Of a DNA stretch of 64,000 bases, positions 1 to 8,662 are shown piece after piece. Position numbers and translations under genes: made by a program. Location: NCBI GenBank assembly GCA_017983495.1, contig JAGOBH010000002.1, forward strand, positions 1 through 64,000, read 5' to 3'. Under the pieces are notes generated by a model, which was given only the letters and a program-made list of their open reading frames with translations, was not told the origin of the DNA and searched no databases. Source of the DNA: Pyrinomonadaceae bacterium. GTDB lineage: Bacteria > Acidobacteriota > Blastocatellia > Pyrinomonadales > Pyrinomonadaceae. Numbering within the stretch: position 1 is the first letter of the stretch; each line of letters opens with the position of its first letter.

Positions 1-155
<155 letters not shown>

Positions 156-170
156 GAATTAGTCATTAGT

Positions 171-222
171 CCTTCGTCCTTTGTCATTTGCAAAGGACGA
201 AGGGCAAGTGACAAAGGACGAA
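171..222 (+). repeat. Word-repeat hairpin in the tuf-rpsJ gap
   Basis: A perfect 13-bp stem is formed by 171-183 and 191-203 with a 7-base loop. The right-arm word CAAAGGACGAA (191-201) occurs again at 212-222, so the left arm can pair with either copy. The second copy contains AGGA at 215-218, which is the only good Shine-Dalgarno for rpsJ (ATG at 226). The same word recurs in the rplW-rplB gap. Confidence 0.85.
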
Positions 223-225
223 TAA

Positions 226-546
226 ATGTTAAACGAAAAAATTCGCATCAAGTTGAAAGCTTACGATCACCGTGTACTGGATCAGTCCACACAGGAGATC
301 GTCGATACAGCGAAAAGAACGGGAGCACGGATCGCAGGCCCGATCCCCCTACCGACCATCAAGAATAAATGGACGGTATTGCGTTCGCCCCACGTCGACA
401 AAAAGTCACGTGAGCAGTTCGAGATCAGAACCCACAAGCGATTGATGGACATTCTGGATCCGACAGCTGAAACGGTTGATGCGCTGATGAAATTGGATCT
501 GCCGGCCGGTGTTGATGTAGAGATCAAGGCTTTTGGTAAAAATTAG
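226..546 (+). CDS. rpsJ: 30S ribosomal protein S10
   Basis: The 106-residue product matches S10 in length and sequence: it starts [16 protein letters not shown] and contains GPIPLPT and [10 protein letters not shown]10 sits in the 30S head and in many bacteria also binds NusB in antitermination. The ATG at 226 is preceded by AGGA at 215-218, which lies inside a repeat arm. It is the first S10-operon gene after tuf and is followed by rplC after a 91-base gap filled with short GTCT/GACT-type words. Confidence 0.98.
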   Translation: MLNEKIRIKLKAYDHRVLDQSTQEIVDTAKRTGARIAGPIPLPTIKNKWTVLRSPHVDKKSREQFEIRTHKRLMDILDPTAETVDALMKLDLPAGVDVEIKAFGKN

Positions 547-637
547 TCGAGGAAGTCTAGAGAGTCTGGAAAGTCGGGGAAGTTAGATCCTTTCAAGACT
601 TACGAGACTTCCGAAACTGACCGGACTTACTAAGATT
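547..637 (+). repeat. Word-repeat spacer between rpsJ and rplC
   Basis: The gap is made of repeated words of the type GAAGTCT, AGAGTCTGG and AAGTCGGGG in the first half, and their imperfect complements (AAGACTTACGAGACTTCC, GGACTTAC) in the second half. It can fold as a long imperfect hairpin. No good Shine-Dalgarno is visible before rplC. Confidence 0.6.
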
Positions 638-1276
638 ATGATAAGCGGAATTATTGGTAGAAAAATGGGGATGACGCAGCTCTTTGCGGAAGACGGAACG
701 GTAACACCGGTCACCGTCATTAAAGCAGGGCCTTGCGTTGTCGTCCAAACAAAGAGTGCGGCGGGCCGCGACGGCTACAACGCCGTGCAGCTCGGCCTGG
801 TCGAGGAAAAGCCGATCCGTCTGAAAAACGTGACTAAGCCGCTCCGCGGACACTTCGAGAAAACGGGCGGCGGTCTTCCGCCGACGCGTGTACTGAGGGA
901 ACTCCGTCTGACGGGCGAACCGGAAGCTACTATCGGTGACCAGATCAAGGTTGACGTCTTTGCTGACGGCGATCTGATCGAAGTTGTCGGCAAGTCGAAG
1001 GGACGCGGTTTCGCGGGTACCATCAAACGGCACAACTTTAAGCGTGGTCCTGAGTCGCACGGTTCGATGAACGTTCGTGCACCGGGTTCGATCGGCCAGT
1101 CGGCTTATCCGTCACGTGTTATCAAGGGAACGCGTTCGTCGGGACACATGGGCGATGCCCGCGTGACCATCAAGGGACTGACCGTTGCCAAAGTAGATAT
1201 TGAGAACAACCTGCTGATGGTTCGCGGTGCTGTACCGGGACCGAATGGTGGATTGGTCATTGTAAAGAAGTCATAA
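638..1276 (+). CDS. rplC: 50S ribosomal protein L3
   Basis: The 212-residue product has the L3 start ([15 protein letters not shown]) and the hallmark central loop [15 protein letters not shown] followed by GPESHGS and RAPGSIG, the loop that reaches toward the peptidyl transferase centre. L3 is one of the two early nucleating proteins of 50S assembly. It is second in the S10 cluster. The ATG at 638 is supported by protein alignment from memory rather than by a strong ribosome binding site. Confidence 0.98.
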   Translation: MISGIIGRKMGMTQLFAEDGTVTPVTVIKAGPCVVVQTKSAAGRDGYNAVQLGLVEEKPIRLKNVTKPLRGHFEKTGGGLPPTRVLRELRLTGEPEATIGDQIKVDVFADGDLIEVVGKSKGRGFAGTIKRHNFKRGPESHGSMNVRAPGSIGQSAYPSRVIKGTRSSGHMGDARVTIKGLTVAKVDIENNLLMVRGAVPGPNGGLVIVKKS

Positions 1277-1363
1277 GGTCGATCGGGTCTATCGCGTCTC
1301 TCGAGTCTGTATGACTCGACAGACTCACAAGACCTGGACAGACTCGAACGGAGTGAGAATATT
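1277..1363 (+). repeat. Word-repeat spacer with hairpin between rplC and rplD
   Basis: The gap is built of GTCT/GACT words. A perfect 8-bp stem joins GAGTCTGT (1303-1310) and ACAGACTC (1319-1326), with an 8-base loop. A further copy, CAGACTCG, follows. The GGAG near 1350 serves as Shine-Dalgarno for rplD. Confidence 0.7.
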
Positions 1364-2212
1364 ATGCCTACCGTAAAGGTTCGCAATTTGAAGAATAAAG
1401 AGGTCGGGGAAGTAAAGCTTTCTGATGCCGTGTTCGGCGTCGAATTGAACGAAGCTTTGATCCACTCGGCTGTGATGAACTATCAGGCCAACGGCCGACA
1501 AGGAACGTCCGCGACGAAAACTCGCGGTAACGTCTCGGGTTCGGGCCGCAAGCTCTGGAAGCAGAAGGGAACGGGCCGTGCGCGTATCGCGTCGCTTCGT
1601 TCGCCCCTGTGGAAAGGCGGCGGTAACGTTCACGGACCGCAGCCACGCGACTGGTCATATCAGATGCCCAAGAAAATGCGTCGCGGTGCATTGCGTTCGG
1701 CTCTGTCAGAGCGTTTGCGTGAAGGCAACCTGATCGTCATCGACGAATTTGGCATCGCTAACCCCAAGACGAGTGAGTTTTTGGGTGTGATGGACACGCT
1801 CGGCCTGGTCGAGAACAAAAAGCGTGCGAAAACGCTGATCATCGACTCGCTGGATAACGCGAACCTGATCCTTTCGTCGCGTAACGTTCAGAAGACCAAG
1901 GTTACGAACAGCTTCGGACTGAACATCTACGACATCATCTATCACGAAAAGCTTTTGATCTCGAAAGCAGCGGTCGAAGAGCTCAGTGCTCTGCTCGATC
2001 CGAAACGTGAGAGCAAGGCAGCCGAAGAGGCCGTCGAAGTTGTCGAGGTAGTTGCGGAAGAAAAGCCGAAAGCCAAGAAGGAAGCCAAGCCGAAAGCTGA
2101 AAAGGCACCGAAAGCTGAAAAAGCTGCGAAGGATGAAGCAGCCGTTGAGGAAACTCCGGTAGTCGAGGCTCCGGCAGCAGAAACCACAGAGGAGGCGACT
2201 GAAAATGAGTAG
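1364..2212 (+). CDS. rplD: 50S ribosomal protein L4 with long acidic/lysine-rich tail
   Basis: Residues 1 to about 205 are a normal L4 (motifs [29 protein letters not shown], here only partly quoted as [14 protein letters not shown], and [12 protein letters not shown]). L4 binds 23S rRNA and its loop lines the exit tunnel; in enterobacteria it also represses the S10 operon. The product is 282 residues against about 205 usual. The extra C-terminal part is low-complexity Glu/Ala/Lys/Pro/Val, predicted disordered, like the tails of L22 and S17 in this window. The stop overlaps the start of rplW by 8 bases, so the two are probably translationally coupled. Confidence 0.97.
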   Translation: MPTVKVRNLKNKEVGEVKLSDAVFGVELNEALIHSAVMNYQANGRQGTSATKTRGNVSGSGRKLWKQKGTGRARIASLRSPLWKGGGNVHGPQPRDWSYQMPKKMRRGALRSALSERLREGNLIVIDEFGIANPKTSEFLGVMDTLGLVENKKRAKTLIIDSLDNANLILSSRNVQKTKVTNSFGLNIYDIIYHEKLLISKAAVEELSALLDPKRESKAAEEAVEVVEVVAEEKPKAKKEAKPKAEKAPKAEKAAKDEAAVEETPVVEAPAAETTEEATENE

Positions 2213-2534
2213 CTTGGGAGTTTGGGACATCTTAAAGTCGCCGGTCGTTACCGAAAAGAGCGTAATTCTTAAGGAAGAATCGACCGATGAGGATAGCGGA
2301 CGTAAACAGGGACAGGTTTTGACCTTCCGTGTAGACAAGAAGGCGAATAAGACCGCCATCAAAGCCGCGATCGAAGAGATCTTCAACGTCAAGGTTGCAT
2401 CGGTTCGCACCGTGCAGTACGACGGCAAGGTCAAGAAGCGCGGCCGCATCGAAGGCCGCCGTGCAGGATTCAAAAAGGCCTACGTAACGCTCAGAAAGGG
2501 CGAGCCGATGGTCGATTACGCAGAAGCAATTTAG
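2205..2534 (+). CDS. rplW: 50S ribosomal protein L23
   Basis: The 109-residue product has the L23 pattern: [13 protein letters not shown] at the start, then [20 protein letters not shown] and VASVRTV. L23 lies at the tunnel exit and is the docking site for trigger factor and SRP. A short insert (about residues 24-36, [10 protein letters not shown]) lies before the KaNK motif. It overlaps the end of rplD by 8 bases. Confidence 0.97.
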   Translation: MSSLGVWDILKSPVVTEKSVILKEESTDEDSGRKQGQVLTFRVDKKANKTAIKAAIEEIFNVKVASVRTVQYDGKVKKRGRIEGRRAGFKKAYVTLRKGEPMVDYAEAI

Positions 2535-2540
2535 TCAATG

Positions 2541-2590
2541 GTCCTTAATCCTTTGTCCTTTGCTAAGGACGAAGGACAAATGACAAAGGA
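2541..2590 (+). repeat. Word-repeat hairpin in the rplW-rplB gap
   Basis: TCCTTTGTC (2549-2557) pairs perfectly with GACAAAGGA (2582-2590). TTGTCCTT (2553-2560) can alternatively pair with AAGGACAA (2572-2579). The word matches the one in the tuf-rpsJ gap. AGGA at 2587-2590 is the Shine-Dalgarno for rplB and lies in a stem arm. Confidence 0.8.
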
Positions 2591-2599
2591 CGAGTAATT

Positions 2600-3430
2600 A
2601 TGGGAATCAAGAGATTAAAACCGACATCGCCGGCGAGACGTTATCAAACGTACTTGACCCGAGATGAGTTGACGAAGGGGGCAGTACCCGAGAAATCACT
2701 GCTCGAGCCGAAGAAGAAAATTTCAGGGCATAACAGCGACGGCCGTATAACGGTTCGCCGCCGCGGCGGAGGCCATAAGCGTCATTACCGCATTATCGAT
2801 TTCAAACGCGATAAGGCAGGTATTCCGGGAAAGGTCGCTCAGCTCGAATACGATCCGAACCGTTCGGCTCACATCGCTCTGATCAATTACCTTGACGGTG
2901 AAAAGCGTTACATCATCGCACCGGTCGGCTTGACCGTCGGAACGATGATCCTCAGCGGCGAAGAGGCAGATATCTTGCCGGGAAACGCCCTGCCGATCAA
3001 GAACATTCCGCTCGGTACGTCGGTGCACAACATCGAGATGCGTCCCGGTAAAGGCGGACAGATGGTTCGTTCGGCCGGCGGCTTTGCTCAGATCGTCGCT
3101 AAAGAAGGCGATTTCGCACAGCTCCGTATGCCGTCTGGCGAAGTTCGTAAGGTTCCGGTCGTCTGTATGGCAACCGTCGGACAGGTCGGAAACACCGAGC
3201 ACGAAAACGTCAGCTTGGGTAAAGCCGGCCGCTCGCGTTGGAAAGGACGCCGTCCGAAGGTTCGTGGTGTGGCCATGAACCCGGTCGATCACCCGCATGG
3301 TGGTGGTGAAGGTAAAACGTCAGGTGGACGTAACCCGGTAACCCCGTGGGGACAGCCGACACGCGGATACAAGACGCGACGCAATAAACGCACGACCAAT
3401 ATGATCGTGAAGGATAGAAGAAGGAAATAG
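2600..3430 (+). CDS. rplB: 50S ribosomal protein L2
   Basis: The 276-residue product matches L2: it begins [16 protein letters not shown], has [17 protein letters not shown], and ends with [21 protein letters not shown], the conserved region near the peptidyl transferase centre. L2 helps join the subunits and is required for peptide bond formation. ATG at 2600 follows AGGA with 9 bases spacing. Confidence 0.98.
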   Translation: MGIKRLKPTSPARRYQTYLTRDELTKGAVPEKSLLEPKKKISGHNSDGRITVRRRGGGHKRHYRIIDFKRDKAGIPGKVAQLEYDPNRSAHIALINYLDGEKRYIIAPVGLTVGTMILSGEEADILPGNALPIKNIPLGTSVHNIEMRPGKGGQMVRSAGGFAQIVAKEGDFAQLRMPSGEVRKVPVVCMATVGQVGNTEHENVSLGKAGRSRWKGRRPKVRGVAMNPVDHPHGGGEGKTSGGRNPVTPWGQPTRGYKTRRNKRTTNMIVKDRRRK

Positions 3431-3431
3431 G

Positions 3432-3498
3432 GTTTTGAGTTCCAGCTTTTGCTGGGCTCAGGCTGAACAGAGAGCCAGCTAAAGCTGGTACTCAAAAC
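3432..3498 (+). repeat. Near-perfect 67-base hairpin between rplB and rpsS
   Basis: GTTTTGAGT (3432-3440) pairs with ACTCAAAAC (3490-3498). CCAGCTTT (3442-3449) pairs with AAAGCTGG (3481-3488). GCTGG (3451-3455) pairs with CCAGC (3475-3479), and CTC (3457-3459) with GAG (3472-3474). Only single mismatches separate the blocks. There is no T-run after it, so it does not look like a terminator, and it lies inside an operon. Confidence 0.9.
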
Positions 3499-3508
3499 AT
3501 AGAAAGTT

Positions 3509-3799
3509 ATGCCACGTTCATTAAAGAAAGGACCGTTTATCGATCTTAGCGTTCAGAAGACGCTCCGCCGGATCTTAGAAGGCGGCCCGAAACCGCCGGC
3601 GATCAAGACCTGGTCACGCCGATCGACGATCACGCCCGACATGGTCGGACTGACCTTCGGCGTTCACAACGGCAAGCGTCACATTCCGGTATTTGTTACC
3701 GAGAATATGGTCGGCCACAAGCTTGGTGAGTTTTCTCCGACGCGTATGTTCAAAGGACACCCGGGGACGAAAGCCGAAAAGATGGCGAAACGTAGATAG
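3509..3799 (+). CDS. rpsS: 30S ribosomal protein S19
   Basis: The 96-residue product has the S19 start ([18 protein letters not shown]) and the motif [27 protein letters not shown]19 lies in the 30S head near the A site and contacts S13. Length is normal. It follows rplB after the 67-base hairpin and precedes rplV after a 52-base gap with another hairpin. Confidence 0.98.
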   Translation: MPRSLKKGPFIDLSVQKTLRRILEGGPKPPAIKTWSRRSTITPDMVGLTFGVHNGKRHIPVFVTENMVGHKLGEFSPTRMFKGHPGTKAEKMAKRR

Positions 3800-3806
3800 T
3801 AGATCG

Positions 3807-3840
3807 TCAGATGTCACGCCCATGGCGTCAGGCACCTGAC
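3807..3840 (+). repeat. Hairpin in the rpsS-rplV gap
   Basis: GTCAG (3807-3811) pairs with CTGAC (3836-3840), and ACGCC (3816-3820) pairs with GGCGT (3824-3828) around a CAT loop. It is a compact cruciform-type sequence with no T-run. It belongs to the series of hairpins that fill gaps in this operon. Confidence 0.7.
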
Positions 3841-3851
3841 AACCAAAGAAT

Positions 3852-4619
3852 ATGGAAGCGATAGCAAAATTAAAACACCTGAAGGGCTCACCGCGAAAGG
3901 CCAGACTCGTGATCGACCTGATCCGTGGCCAGAACGTATCGAACGCCTTGTCCATTTTGAAATTTACGGACAAGCGAGCAGCCCTGCCGATCGCGAAATG
4001 CCTTAATTCGGCGATCGCGAACGCCACATACCTGGCAGAGCAGCAGAATATAGCAATCGACCCGGATGATCTCTGGGTGAATCTTTGCTATGTCGATATG
4101 GGGCCGACGAAGAATCGCCGCCGTATGCGTCCTGCACCGCAGGGCCGTGCTTACCGCGAGCAACGTCATTATTGCCACATCACGATCCAGGTCACGAGCG
4201 AAGAAAAGGCTAAGACCGAGAAACAACTGCTTGCTGAGGCCGCAAGGTCGAAGAAGCCGATGGGCAAGAAACTGGCCGCTAAGGCAGCCGGAAAGGATGC
4301 CAAGCCGGATGCGAAGGAAACCAAGAAAGCTAAGACCGAAGAGGTTGTAGAGGTTGTCGAGCCGGTGGTTGAAGAGGTAGTCGAGACGACGCCGGTCGAG
4401 ACGACGCCGGTCGAGACCGTCGAAGCAGTCGAGACCGCAGCATCTGAGGCGGTCGAAGAGCCGACACCGGCGGAAGTTGTCGAAGAGGCCGAGGCCAAGA
4501 GCGACGCGGACGTTTCGGCGGCAAAGGAAGCATTGACACATACGACAGCCGAAGAGAATGCGACCAAACCGGTTGATGAGGTCATGGAAAAGACGAACGA
4601 GGACCTCGAACGACAATAG
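3852..4619 (+). CDS. rplV: 50S ribosomal protein L22 with long C-terminal extension
   Basis: Residues 1 to about 115 are L22: KLKHLKGSPRKARLVIDLIRG at the start (quoted in part: GSPRKARLVIDLIRG) and MGPTKNRRRMRPAPQGRAYR, the hairpin loop that lines the exit tunnel. The product is 255 residues against about 110 usual. From about residue 125 the chain becomes low-complexity, first Lys/Ala-rich and then rich in Val, Glu, Thr and Ala, with repeats such as VETTPVETTPVETVE. The function of the tail is not known. It is followed 10 bases later by rpsC. Confidence 0.97.
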   Translation: MEAIAKLKHLKGSPRKARLVIDLIRGQNVSNALSILKFTDKRAALPIAKCLNSAIANATYLAEQQNIAIDPDDLWVNLCYVDMGPTKNRRRMRPAPQGRAYREQRHYCHITIQVTSEEKAKTEKQLLAEAARSKKPMGKKLAAKAAGKDAKPDAKETKKAKTEEVVEVVEPVVEEVVETTPVETTPVETVEAVETAASEAVEEPTPAEVVEEAEAKSDADVSAAKEALTHTTAEENATKPVDEVMEKTNEDLERQ

Positions 4620-4629
4620 GTAGATATTT

Positions 4630-5364
4630 ATGGGACAGAAAGTTCATCCATACGGCTTTAGAGTCGGATATAACAAAGATTGGCACTCGCACTGGTTTGC
4701 GAAACAGGATTTTGCGGAATACCTGGCTGAGGATCTCAAGCTCAAGCGTGACCTCAAGAAACGCTTCAGCGGCGGCGGAGTTTCGCACATCGATATCGAA
4801 CGTGCAGCAGCCCGACTGAAGATCATCATCTACACCTCGCGTCCGGGTATCATCATCGGCCGAAAGGGTGCCGAGATCGAGAGCCTTCGTGAAGAGTTGT
4901 CGAGAAAGACCGGCCGCGAAGTGCTGGTATCGATCCAGGAGATCCGCCACCCTGAACTGAACGCTCAGCTTCAGGCAGAAAAGATAACCCAGCAGCTCGA
5001 AAAGCGTATCGCTTTCCGCCGTGCGATGAAAAAGACGATGGAAGAGTCGCAGCGTTTCGGAGCACAGGGCATCAAGGTAATGATCGCCGGCCGTTTGAAC
5101 GGAGCTGAAATCGCACGTACCGAATGGTCGCTCCAGGGACGCCTGCCGCTGCACACGCTGCGTGCGGACATCGACTACGGATTTGCCGAAGCGTTGACCA
5201 CATTTGGCATCATCGGCGTTAAGGTTTGGATCTATCGTGGTGAGATCCTCGATCCGAATGCCTCGATGGCACGCGGAACGACGACGGACCCGATGAACGA
5301 AGTAAAGGTCGAACGCGGAGCACGCCGTAACGACCGCGGCCCGCGACGGGACGATAGACGTTAG
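4630..5364 (+). CDS. rpsC: 30S ribosomal protein S3
   Basis: The 244-residue product begins [19 protein letters not shown] and contains the KH-domain motif [18 protein letters not shown]3 sits at the mRNA entry channel and, with S4 and S5, forms the ribosomal helicase. The C-terminus is a short Arg/Asp-rich tail ([13 protein letters not shown]) beyond the conserved part, common in this type of S3. It is followed by a 149-base gap with a long inverted repeat. Confidence 0.98.
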   Translation: MGQKVHPYGFRVGYNKDWHSHWFAKQDFAEYLAEDLKLKRDLKKRFSGGGVSHIDIERAAARLKIIIYTSRPGIIIGRKGAEIESLREELSRKTGREVLVSIQEIRHPELNAQLQAEKITQQLEKRIAFRRAMKKTMEESQRFGAQGIKVMIAGRLNGAEIARTEWSLQGRLPLHTLRADIDYGFAEALTTFGIIGVKVWIYRGEILDPNASMARGTTTDPMNEVKVERGARRNDRGPRRDDRR

Positions 5365-5504
5365 TGGTCAGTTGTCGGTGGTCAGTGGTCAGTGAATGAC
5401 CATGCCGACGATTGTTGCACGAACGAAGATTTGACATAGATTATGGGGTGGCGGTTCGCCGTGGAAACTGTTTTCAGACCACTGACCACTGACCACCGAC
5501 CACT
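5363..5504 (+). repeat. Long inverted repeat in the rpsC-rplP gap
   Basis: A perfect 20-bp pairing joins 5374-5393 and 5481-5500. Both arms are built of the word GGTCAGT (or its complement ACTGACC). An outer 7-bp block (5363-5369 with 5498-5504) can pair as an alternative register. The 87-base loop contains a small stem GGCGGTTCGCC. The left arm begins inside the rpsC stop codon. No terminator T-run follows. Confidence 0.9.
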
Positions 5505-5513
5505 GGAGAAGTT

Positions 5514-5942
5514 ATGTTACAGCCGAAAAAGGTCAAGCACCGAAGAGTAATGAAGGGCCGCATGCGTGGTAAGGCTACCCGCGGCGAGCAGATCAGTTTT
5601 GGTGACTTTGGACTTAAAGCACTTGAAGCCGGTTGGATCACCGACCGACAGATCGAAGCAGCTCGTATCGCGATGACACGTCACGTCAAACGCGGAGGCA
5701 AGATCTGGATCCGGATGTTCCCCGATAAGCCGATCACCAAGAAACCGGCCGAAACCCGTATGGGTAGCGGTAAGGGTGCACCCGACCACTGGGTTGCTGT
5801 GATCAAGCCCGGACGTGTGATGTATGAGATCCAGGGTGTCGACGAAGCGTTGGCACGCGAGGCGTTTCGCCTGGCAGCTCAGAAATTGCCGATCAAAACA
5901 AAATTTGTGAGCCGTGCCGATCTCGAAGGAGGCATAGTTTAG
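5514..5942 (+). CDS. rplP: 50S ribosomal protein L16
   Basis: The 142-residue product begins [18 protein letters not shown] and has [24 protein letters not shown] in part, then [18 protein letters not shown]16 helps position the A-site tRNA. The ATG at 5514 follows GGAGAAG at the end of the inverted repeat. rpmC starts only 4 bases after its stop. Confidence 0.98.
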   Translation: MLQPKKVKHRRVMKGRMRGKATRGEQISFGDFGLKALEAGWITDRQIEAARIAMTRHVKRGGKIWIRMFPDKPITKKPAETRMGSGKGAPDHWVAVIKPGRVMYEIQGVDEALAREAFRLAAQKLPIKTKFVSRADLEGGIV

Positions 5943-5946
5943 GACC

Positions 5947-6156
5947 ATGAAACGAAAAGAACAAATGGAGCAGCTGTCAGAGATGACCGCTGACGAACTT
6001 AAAGAGCAGGCTGACGCGTTAAAGGAATCACTTTTTCGCTTGAAGTTTCGCAAAACACTCGGTGTCGGTGAGGTCGTGAACGACATTCGCCGCGAGAAAA
6101 AGACGCTGGCGCGAGTCTATACATTACTCGGCGAGAAGGAATCAGCGGCTAAATAA
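5947..6156 (+). CDS. rpmC: 50S ribosomal protein L29
   Basis: The 69-residue helical product has the L29 pattern: LSEMTADELKEQADALKESLFRLKF (quoted in part: ELKEQADALKESLFRLKF) and DIRREKKTLARVYTLL. L29 lies next to L23 at the tunnel exit. It sits directly between rplP and rpsQ as in the classical spc-proximal order. Confidence 0.96.
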   Translation: MKRKEQMEQLSEMTADELKEQADALKESLFRLKFRKTLGVGEVVNDIRREKKTLARVYTLLGEKESAAK

Positions 6157-6181
6157 GCTGGCAAGAGCTTGAGAAAATAAA

Positions 6182-6766
6182 ATGCCAAAGAAGAAGAACG
6201 AAGAGATAGAAGAAACCACGGTCGAGACGACCGAGACGGCTGCAGCCGAAGAAACTGTGGAAACCGCGGCGGCTGAAGAAGCGGCTCCGGTCGCAGAAGA
6301 AACGGTCGAGGCGGCAGTTGAGGCAACCGCAGACGAAGCAGTAGCCGAGGTTGCTGCAGAAGCTGAGGCACCGGTCGAAGCGGCAGCAGAAGTCGTTGAG
6401 GAAGCCGCGGCTCCGGTCGTAGAGGAAAAGCCGGCGAAAGCCAAAAAGGCCGCTGCCCCAAAGGCTGCTCCGAAAGCTGCGAAGACAGAGACCGCAGAGG
6501 CGACACCGGCGAAGAAATCCGGCAAGCGTGCTGAAAAGGTCGGCATCGTTTCTTCGGACAAGATGATGAAGACGGTGACCGTTCGCGTCGACCGCCTGGT
6601 CAAGCATCCGATCTATCGCAAGTACGTCAAGAAGCGTAAGAAATTCATGGCACACGATGAAACGGGTGCCAAGATCGGCGACAAGGTGAGGATCATCGAG
6701 ACCCGCCCGCTATCAGCACGAAAGCGCTGGCGTGTGGTCGAGATCATTCAGAAAGCACAGTCGTAG
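6182..6766 (+). CDS. rpsQ: 30S ribosomal protein S17 with long N-terminal extension
   Basis: The true S17 domain occupies the last 85 or so residues: [32 protein letters not shown] and [21 protein letters not shown] are typical. S17 binds 16S rRNA early in 30S assembly. The product is 194 residues against about 85. The first 110 residues are almost only Glu, Ala, Val, Thr and Pro, ending in a Lys/Ala-rich stretch. The extension is open from the ATG at 6182 with no better internal start and good fit to the gap after rpmC. It is probably disordered and acidic, which is odd for an rRNA-binding protein. Confidence 0.96.
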   Translation: MPKKKNEEIEETTVETTETAAAEETVETAAAEEAAPVAEETVEAAVEATADEAVAEVAAEAEAPVEAAAEVVEEAAAPVVEEKPAKAKKAAAPKAAPKAAKTETAEATPAKKSGKRAEKVGIVSSDKMMKTVTVRVDRLVKHPIYRKYVKKRKKFMAHDETGAKIGDKVRIIETRPLSARKRWRVVEIIQKAQS

Positions 6767-6780
6767 AGTTTTGAGTTTGA

Positions 6781-6827
6781 AAGGTCGGCTGAGCCGGGCG
6801 GTCATCGCCGGATAAGCTCGCCGACTT
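6781..6827 (+). repeat. Hairpin in the rpsQ-rplN gap
   Basis: GTCGGC (6784-6789) pairs with GCCGAC (6820-6825), AGC with GCT inside it, and a smaller GC-rich stem sits in the middle. It lies within an operon and has no T-run. CGGAG downstream is the Shine-Dalgarno of rplN. Confidence 0.65.
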
Positions 6828-6845
6828 AGAACGGAGTATAAAGTT

Positions 6846-7214
6846 ATGATTCAGATGCAGACCTCGTTAACGGTCGCAGATAATTCGGGAGCAAAGCGGG
6901 TCGTTATGATCATGCCGGTCGGTGGTTCGACCAGCAAGATCGCACGTCTCGGTGACACGATCAAAGTGACCGTGAAAGAAGCTTCGCCGGATGGCACCGC
7001 CAAAAAGGGTAAGGTTTACAACGCGGTAATCGTCCGCACGCGTAAGGAAGTTCGCCGTAAGGACGGAACTTACATTCGCTTTGACGAAAATGCAGCGGTA
7101 CTCATTAAGGACGACGGTTCGCCGATCGGAACACGCGTCTTTGGACCGGTTGCCCGCGAGTTGCGTGAAAGAAATTTCATGAAGATCGTCAGCCTCGCAC
7201 CGGAGGTTATATAA
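6846..7214 (+). CDS. rplN: 50S ribosomal protein L14
   Basis: The 122-residue product has the L14 hallmark start [18 protein letters not shown] and then [28 protein letters not shown] in part and [27 protein letters not shown] in part. L14 forms an intersubunit bridge. Length is normal; rplX follows after 4 bases. Confidence 0.98.
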   Translation: MIQMQTSLTVADNSGAKRVVMIMPVGGSTSKIARLGDTIKVTVKEASPDGTAKKGKVYNAVIVRTRKEVRRKDGTYIRFDENAAVLIKDDGSPIGTRVFGPVARELRERNFMKIVSLAPEVI

Positions 7215-7218
7215 CAAG

Positions 7219-7647
7219 ATGAAAACGGTAAAAGTAGGTACAGTACGGAGCAAGATCAAACGCGGCGATCAGGTCGTGTTCATCGCCGGCAAAGAGTACA
7301 ACCGATACGACAGTGCGGGAAACCGTCAACCGTATCGTGGTAAGGTGCTCGAGGTCGATCCCCGCAACGGTAAGGTAAAGGTCGAGGGTGCGATGATCGT
7401 CAAACGTCACCGCAAACCAGTTCCTCAGCTTAACCGCGAAGGCGGCATCAAGGAGCAGGAAGCTTGGGTTAGCATTTCCAACGTCGCGTTGATCGACCCG
7501 GAATCAGGCAAGCCGACCCGCGTTAAACTCGAAGTTCGTGACGGTAAGAAAGTTCGTGTCGCCAAAAGCGGCAAGGTGATTGCCGAAGCCGGTTCGTACA
7601 AACGCGAAGCTAAGAAAACAATCGAAGGCGACGAAGCCGCAGAATAA
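7219..7647 (+). CDS. rplX: 50S ribosomal protein L24
   Basis: The 142-residue product has the KOW motif near the start ([17 protein letters not shown] with [18 protein letters not shown]) and [16 protein letters not shown]24 starts 50S assembly. It is longer than the usual 75-105 residues: there is a small insert in the KOW loop and about 30 residues extra at the C-terminus, ending in acidic residues. Confidence 0.96.
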   Translation: MKTVKVGTVRSKIKRGDQVVFIAGKEYNRYDSAGNRQPYRGKVLEVDPRNGKVKVEGAMIVKRHRKPVPQLNREGGIKEQEAWVSISNVALIDPESGKPTRVKLEVRDGKKVRVAKSGKVIAEAGSYKREAKKTIEGDEAAE

Positions 7648-7656
7648 TTTAACAAT

Positions 7657-7690
7657 GTTTGGAAACGCTGCTTTAGAGCGATACCCAAAC
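7657..7690 (+). repeat. Hairpin in the rplX-rplE gap
   Basis: GTTTGG (7657-7662) pairs with CCAAAC (7685-7690) and CGCT (7666-7669) with AGCG (7677-7680). It is followed by AGGAGAGG, the strong Shine-Dalgarno of rplE. Confidence 0.65.
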
Positions 7691-7712
7691 GATAAATCAG
7701 GAGAGGTCGAGA

Positions 7713-8252
7713 ATGGCCAGGTTAAAAGAAAAATATAAAAGCGAGATCGCACCGGCGTTAGCCAAAGAATTCGAGATAACGAATCCGATGGCGATCCCCA
7801 AGATCGAAAAGATCGTTGTCAATATGGGCCTCGGCGAGGCAAGTGCCAATGCCAAGATCCTTGACGTTGCTACCGAGGAACTTAAGGTCGTCAGCGGCCA
7901 GAAGCCCGTCATCACCAAGGCTAAAAAGTCCATTGCGGCTTTCAAGCTCCGTCAGGGAATGGCGATCGGTACGATGGTCACACTTCGCGGCGATCGTATG
8001 TACGAATTTCTCGATCGTCTGATCTCGGTGGCTCTGCCCCGCGTTCGTGACTTTCGCGGTATCTCGGGTAAGGCGTTCGACGGCCGAGGCAACTACACGC
8101 TCGGTATTCGCGAACAGCTGATCTTCCCGGAGATCGATTTTAACAAGGTCGATAAGACCCGTGGTATGAACATCTCGATCGTTACGACCGCTGTCAATGA
8201 CGATCAGGCTCGTTCGTTGCTGAAAGCAATGGGAATGCCCTTTAGACAATAG
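7713..8252 (+). CDS. rplE: 50S ribosomal protein L5
   Basis: The 179-residue product matches L5: [36 protein letters not shown] in part, [14 protein letters not shown] and [18 protein letters not shown]5 binds 5S rRNA and contacts P-site tRNA. Length is normal, with a strong AGGAGAGG ribosome binding site. Confidence 0.98.
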   Translation: MARLKEKYKSEIAPALAKEFEITNPMAIPKIEKIVVNMGLGEASANAKILDVATEELKVVSGQKPVITKAKKSIAAFKLRQGMAIGTMVTLRGDRMYEFLDRLISVALPRVRDFRGISGKAFDGRGNYTLGIREQLIFPEIDFNKVDKTRGMNISIVTTAVNDDQARSLLKAMGMPFRQ

Positions 8253-8265
8253 GTTTAATAAGATA

Positions 8266-8571
8266 ATGGCAAAGATAAGCAAAGTAGTCATGAATAACCG
8301 GCGTAAGGATACGGTCAAGCTGTGGGCAGCTCGCCGTGCTGAAGCGAAGAAGATCATCAATGATCCGAAATCGACGCCCGAAGCGGTAGACGCTGCGGTC
8401 GTAAAACTTCAGAAAATGCCGCGTAACGCCAGCCCGATCCGTGTTCGCAACCGCTGTTCGCAGTCGGGACGCTCACGCGGATTCCTCAGGAAGTTTGGTG
8501 TATCGCGTATTGCCCTTCGCGAATTGGCCCTCGAAGGCCAGATCCCGGGCGTGACGAAATCGAGTTGGTAA
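8266..8571 (+). CDS. rpsN: 30S ribosomal protein S14, zinc-free long form
   Basis: The 101-residue product has KLQKMPRNASPIRVRNRC and GRSRGFLRKFGVSRIALRELA, which define S14. It lacks the CxxC...CxxC zinc ribbon of the short form, so it is the long C-minus type. S14 sits in the 30S head. It follows rplE by 13 bases. Confidence 0.97.
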   Translation: MAKISKVVMNNRRKDTVKLWAARRAEAKKIINDPKSTPEAVDAAVVKLQKMPRNASPIRVRNRCSQSGRSRGFLRKFGVSRIALRELALEGQIPGVTKSSW

Positions 8572-8662
8572 TATTTTCAAGAGTTACGCTTTAGACGGTC
8601 TTAGCAGTGGGCTTTGATGCAGTAGGGCGGAAATTCAATAGAGATAGACGGAGTAAATAGTA

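Noticed and set aside
4090-4350. Overlapping frames in the rplV tail
   Set aside because: They are shadows of low-complexity coding DNA in other frames.
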